Shown here piece after piece: positions 16,008-18,685 of a DNA stretch of 18,685 bases. The notes under the pieces are model-generated. The model ran no database searches. It worked only from the letters and a program-made list of their open reading frames with translations, and was not told the origin of the DNA. The stretch is from NCBI GenBank assembly GCA_903925515.1, contig CAIYFP010000580.1:1-18685 (forward strand), in the 5' to 3' direction. How positions within the stretch are numbered: the first letter of the stretch is position 1; every line of letters starts with the position of its first letter. The position numbers were made by a program, and so were the translations under genes. This DNA is from an uncultured Verrucomicrobiota bacterium (GTDB taxonomy: Bacteria > Verrucomicrobiota > Verrucomicrobiia > Limisphaerales > UBA9464).

Positions 16008-16832
16008 ATGAACGTTCGGGGCGGGCGCAGGCCCGGTGGACATGGCTTCACGCTGGTGGAACTGCTGGTGGTGATCGCGATCCTCGCGATCCTTGCCGGC
16101 TTGCTTCTCCCCGCGCTGGCCAAGGCCAAGTACAAGGCCGCCCAGGCCAACGAAACCTCCAGCGCGCGCCAGCTCATGCTCGCATGGCAACTCTACGCCA
16201 GCGACCACAACGACGCCGTCCTCCCCGGCTACCGGCATGGCCTCGCCGCCAAGGACTTCCAAGGCCGGCCCATCCCCCATCCCATCAACGCCCGCTACCC
16301 GTGGCGCCTCGCCCCCTACCTCGGGAAAAGCTTCGGCGTCCTGTACGCCAACGAGAACCGCCGCCTCCTCGAGCAATTCCAGCGGATGGAGGACCCCATG
16401 ATCGGCATCTACGCCGCAAGCGTCTTCCCTTCCCTCGGCATCAACTCGGTATTCCTCGGCGGCGACGACATCGAGTTGCCGCCCACCCCCGCCGCCTTTG
16501 CCAAGTTCGGGCCGTTCTGCGTCTTGCAACTGCCCGAGGTCCGCCGCCCGGACGCCCTCATGGTGTTCACCTCGGCCCGCGGCCCGTTCGAGGGCAAGAT
16601 CGTCAACGGGTTCTACGCCGTGAAGCCCCCGTTCCTTGCCGCCCGCAGATGGGCCGTGGAATGGAACCCGGCCGACGGCCCCGAGGCATGGGGTAACGTT
16701 CACCCCCGGTTCGGCAACCGGGCGGTTTCGGCGTTCGTGGACGGCCATGCGGAGGCGCTGAACCGATCCGCCTTGCAGGACATGCAACGCTGGGCAAACC
16801 CGGCGGACCGCCCCGACTGGACCATCCGCTGA
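16008..16832 (+). CDS. type II secretion-like pseudopilin, prepilin-type N-terminus
   Basis: The protein is 274 aa. A short basic leader (MNVRGGRRPGGHG) is followed by FTLVELLVVIAILAILAGLL, the classic prepilin-peptidase signal: cleavage after Gly13, methylated Phe14, and Glu18 at position +5. The hydrophobic helix runs to about residue 37 and continues as ALAKAKYKAAQANETSSARQ. The remainder is a globular periplasmic domain with a C-terminal FGNRAVSAFVDGHAE block, as in the large family of prepilin-like proteins with an H-X9-DG motif found in Planctomycetes and Verrucomicrobiota; here the spacing from the preceding His is longer. Such genes occur in many copies per genome and are of uncertain function. 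It stands alone on the plus strand, divergent from the methyltransferase. GTG 15990 is a possible earlier start, but the shorter leader is more typical. Confidence 0.9.
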   Translation: MNVRGGRRPGGHGFTLVELLVVIAILAILAGLLLPALAKAKYKAAQANETSSARQLMLAWQLYASDHNDAVLPGYRHGLAAKDFQGRPIPHPINARYPWRLAPYLGKSFGVLYANENRRLLEQFQRMEDPMIGIYAASVFPSLGINSVFLGGDDIELPPTPAAFAKFGPFCVLQLPEVRRPDALMVFTSARGPFEGKIVNGFYAVKPPFLAARRWAVEWNPADGPEAWGNVHPRFGNRAVSAFVDGHAEALNRSALQDMQRWANPADRPDWTIR

Positions 16833-17732
16833 CCAAGGCGGCCCCGGGTCGGCACCAAGGCTGGGTCCTCCCCTTTTCGCACGGGTTCCCCCGCAAACCA
16901 GCCCGCGGCGCATGCCGTTTCCGCCGCAAATCCGCCCCAGTTCCACCATGGGATGGCTTGCAGGCCCGCCCCGATGCCGCCAGGTCCAGCCCATGGGACA
17001 GGCATGGAACACCCCCGGTCGGTCCATGGCCCGCCGCCGTCCCGTGCCACCCCCGGCACGATCCCGGAAAAAGCCCCCAAACCCCTGTAACCTCGCCCCG
17101 GCGTCGGCATAGGACCGTCCCGTGGAGCCCGTGCAGTGTCGTAGGCGGTCGTCGCAAGGGCTCCTGCGACGACCGGGTCTCATGACCGGGACCCGTCCGT
17201 GAACCACCCGCCATCCGCTGCGATCGTCACGGCATCGCGCTCGTAGAAGAGGTACGCACCACGCATCCTTCAAATGCCTCGTCGCACGGGCGGGCAGGGG
17301 TCGGGTCCCGGTCCTTCATCCCCAGGAAACGATCTGGCCGCCGCCGCAGATCTCACTGGCCCCATCAAGCAAGGCCGGTCATGGCCCTGATCTTGGCGTC
17401 GAGAAACCCATGCCGCCATGCCGCAACGAATGCTGTCTCGGGGATGCCCAAGCTCGGCCGGGACGACCCAGTTGGATCGGTCGTGCCGGCTCGGTCTGCT
17501 CCCGCAAATCCTTCGTCGTTCGCTCGCGACGGGCCCCGTGCCGGCCCGCGCCTCGCCCACGCCCCGGCTTTCGGAAGCATCCGCTTCGCCATCGCTTCCC
17601 TCCCAACCGAATCGTCCCGGCGTGGGTTCATGCCCATCCGCCACGATGGCGTGTTGGCACGAGGCCTGCCGCAACTCGCTCGCTTGCGGATCGCGGGCCT
17701 CCCACCTTCTCACGCGGGGACTTGAGTCCCGG
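16833..17732. other. about 0.9 kb without a convincing gene
   Basis: Several frames are open here but their translations are rich in Arg, Gly, Pro and Ser, lack recognisable domains and overlap one another on both strands, as expected in GC-rich non-coding DNA. I found no tRNA-like T-arm, no insertion-sequence ends and no CRISPR pattern. Three things stand out and are treated separately: a perfect 11-bp stem (17146-17175), a 28-codon minus-strand frame ending next to it (17180-17266), and a 75-codon minus-strand frame with a good ribosome binding site (17365-17592). The stretch could be a long 5' region of the repressor gene, a decayed gene, or host for a small RNA. Confidence 0.6.
17146..17175. 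other. perfect 11-bp hairpin, terminator-like but without T-run
   Basis: CGGTCGTCGCA (17146-17156) and TGCGACGACCG (17165-17175) are perfect inverted copies around an 8-base loop. A second, shorter inverted pair (CGGGTC 17174-17179 with GACCCG 17190-17195) abuts it. A stem of this length and stability is unlikely by chance in a given 30 bases; it may end a transcript from either strand or belong to a structured RNA. Confidence 0.5.
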
Positions 17733-17772
17733 TTGACACATTTATGACAGTTGTAGTACTACAACTGTCGTC
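17733..17772 (+). promoter_or_regulatory. promoter of the blaI-like gene
   Basis: TTGACA (17733-17738) is a perfect -35 box. A -10 element must lie at about 17754-17762 (TAGTAC or TACTAC, three of six matches each), inside the 24-bp palindrome. The expected transcription start then falls at about 17768-17773, at or next to the ATG at 17773, so the mRNA would be leaderless or nearly so. Confidence 0.65.
17746..17769. promoter_or_regulatory. 24-bp perfect palindromic operator for BlaI-type repressor
   Basis: GACAGTTGTAGT (17746-17757) is followed directly by its exact reverse complement (17758-17769). The core holds the TGTAGTACTACA pattern of BlaI/MecI/CopY-family operators. It covers the -10 region and ends 3 bases before the ATG, so a bound repressor dimer would block transcription of its own operon. 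Autoregulation follows from family behaviour and position. Confidence 0.85.
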
Positions 17773-18168
17773 ATGAACGATTCCAGCTCCACGCATCATC
17801 GGCTGGGCGATCTCCAGCTCCGCATCCTCAAGGTCCTGTGGTCCGTGCCCGAGGCGTCCGTCGCGGACGTCCACGGGCGGCTCCAATCAACGCAGCCCCT
17901 CGCCTACACCACCGTCGCCACCCTGCTCCGCCGGATGGAGGCCCGCGGGCTCGTCGCCCATCGCGAGCAAGGACGATCCTTCGTGTACCGCGCGACCGTC
18001 GAGGCGTCCGAGGTCGGCGCGAGCCTCGGCCATCGCATGGTCGAGCAAGTCTTCGAGGGAAGCCTCACCGACGCCGTCAGCCACCTCCTCCGCACGCGGG
18101 ACGTCCGCCGCGAGGAGCTGGACGCGCTCGAGAAGCTCATCCGCGAGGCCAAGAGGAGGACGCGATGA
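17773..18168 (+). CDS. blaI: BlaI/MecI/CopY-family transcriptional repressor
   Basis: The protein is 131 aa, close to the usual 120-130. The N-terminal winged helix-turn-helix spans about 8-78: LGDLQLRILKVLWS, the recognition-helix region LAYTTVATLLRRMEARGLV, and the wing REQGRSFVYRA. The C-terminal part (about 80-131) is the dimerisation helices, the region that the partner protease cuts in the staphylococcal system. It is expected to bind the palindrome just upstream as a dimer. There is no room for a Shine-Dalgarno, consistent with leaderless translation. The stop overlaps the start of the BlaR1-like gene as ATGA, the standard arrangement of such pairs. In environmental bacteria these repressors are not necessarily linked to beta-lactams. 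No beta-lactamase gene is visible here. Confidence 0.94.
   Translation: MNDSSSTHHRLGDLQLRILKVLWSVPEASVADVHGRLQSTQPLAYTTVATLLRRMEARGLVAHREQGRSFVYRATVEASEVGASLGHRMVEQVFEGSLTDAVSHLLRTRDVRREELDALEKLIREAKRRTR
18154..18159 (+). promoter_or_regulatory. strong ribosome binding site for the blaR1-like gene
   Basis: AGGAGG lies five bases before the ATG at 18165, inside the end of the repressor gene. Few other genes in this window have so clear a site, so the sensor can be translated independently of its leaderless partner. Confidence 0.8.
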
Positions 18169-18685
18169 ACGTGTTCCAAGGCTCCCCATGGCCCGGGTTC
18201 CTCCTCGGGCTCTCCCTTGAGGCCGCCGGCATCGCGGGCGCGGCGTTCCTCGTCGCCCGACTCGTCCGCAACCCCGCCGGCGCCCGGCGCGCGTGGCAGG
18301 CCGCCCTTGTGGCGCTCCTGCTGCTGCCCATCGCGGAGGTCGGCGGCCTCCGCGACGCCCTGCGCTCCCGGTTTCCCATTCCGGCGCCCGCTGCATCCCG
18401 CGGTGCAACGTCCCCCGCCACCCCCGCCACGGACTCGCCGAAGGTCGCTGATGAATCCGCGTCCGTGGACCCCGGGGCGACCGCCAGCCAGGCAGTCGAG
18501 GCTCGCCCGGTGCCGCGTCCCCCTGCGAAGCCGTCGATGGCATGGTGGCCGGCTGCCCTTTGGCTGGCGGGCTTTTCGTGGGTCCTCGCAAGGGGCCTCC
18601 GGTCACGCCACGCCCTGGCCACCGCGGCCCGGGGTTCCGTCGCGGCCGACGATGCAACGTCTCGCATGGTGGGCGAGATCGCGCG
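18165..18685 (+). CDS. blaR1: BlaR1/M56-family sensor metalloprotease, N-terminal part (cut by window end)
   Basis: Only the first 173 codons are present. They start with a hydrophobic helix (FLLGLSLEAAGIAGAAFLVARLV, about 12-34), a second (AWQAALVALLLLPIAEVGGL, about 43-62), a Pro/Ala/Ser/Thr-rich loop (about 70-123), and a third membrane segment (WWPAALWLAGFSWVLARGL, about 126-144). This is the membrane head of M56 peptidases of the BlaR1/MecR1 type. In characterised pairs the M56 domain, on signal, leads to cleavage of the repressor. The zinc-binding HExxH and any C-terminal sensor domain lie beyond the window, so activity and ligand cannot be judged. The 4-bp overlap with the repressor gene and the AGGAGG site support the start. 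The long loop is unusual for the family and may simply be lineage-specific. Confidence 0.85.
   Translation, partial: MNVFQGSPWPGFLLGLSLEAAGIAGAAFLVARLVRNPAGARRAWQAALVALLLLPIAEVGGLRDALRSRFPIPAPAASRGATSPATPATDSPKVADESASVDPGATASQAVEARPVPRPPAKPSMAWWPAALWLAGFSWVLARGLRSRHALATAARGSVAADDATSRMVGEIA

Noticed and set aside
16603..17273. Minus-strand frames of about 200 residues or more downstream of the pseudopilin
   Set aside because: No recognisable motifs, Arg/Gly/Pro/Cys-scattered composition, part overlap with the pseudopilin gene, and mutually overlapping frames on the same strand.
17260..17290. TTCAAAT sequence resembling a tRNA T-loop
   Set aside because: The flanking bases do not form a T-stem, and no acceptor or anticodon stem can be placed around it.
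17381..17747. Three overlapping plus-strand frames upstream of the repressor gene
   Set aside because: All have similar length in different frames, no homology I recognise and no ribosome binding sites; some run into the operator.

Overview
The window is high-GC DNA (close to 70% by eye) with a strong Verrucomicrobiota flavour, most like the Pedosphaera/Limisphaera side of the phylum. The main pointers are a secreted protein with an Ig-like domain, a cohesin-like domain and a characteristic C-terminal module; a FTLVELLVVIAILAILAGLLLPAL pseudopilin head (residues 14 onward); a PpiD/SurA-like anchored chaperone; and a small lipoprotein of a type I associate with this phylum. The assignment is inference from protein style, not from a marker gene.

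Layout. From about 15.77 kb down to position 32, every gene lies on the minus strand. Read in the direction of transcription, they are: a SAM-dependent methyltransferase; a tight cluster of VTC-domain polyphosphate-polymerase-like protein, DUF4956 membrane protein and HlyD-type adaptor; a secreted Ig/cohesin-like protein; an outer-membrane beta-barrel; a small lipoprotein; and a PpiD/SurA-like chaperone. A copper/silver handling block follows: a TRASH/YHS-like lipoprotein, a secreted Cys-Cys-rich small protein, a TolC-family outer-membrane factor, CusB and CusA. The cusA stop codon lies inside a 7-bp tandem repeat that runs off the window edge.

On the plus strand are a type II secretion-like pseudopilin (16.0-16.8 kb), about 0.9 kb with no convincing gene, and a BlaI/BlaR1-type repressor-sensor pair. 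The second gene of that pair is cut by the window end. The repressor gene has a perfect 24-bp palindrome between a TTGACA box and its start codon, which suggests autoregulation and a leaderless or nearly leaderless mRNA.

How the genes work together. The Cus block is a complete three-part efflux pump (inner-membrane RND pump, periplasmic adaptor, outer-membrane channel) preceded by two small secreted cysteine proteins that plausibly bind the same metal. The block upstream is less conventional. A cytosolic triphosphate-tunnel enzyme and a DUF4956 membrane protein are nearly fused to an HlyD adaptor that has no recognisable ABC, MFS or RND partner, and are followed by outer-membrane and secreted proteins. 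This is the best candidate here for an uncharacterised envelope system. BlaI/BlaR1 looks like a self-contained sensor-repressor switch; its other targets are not visible.
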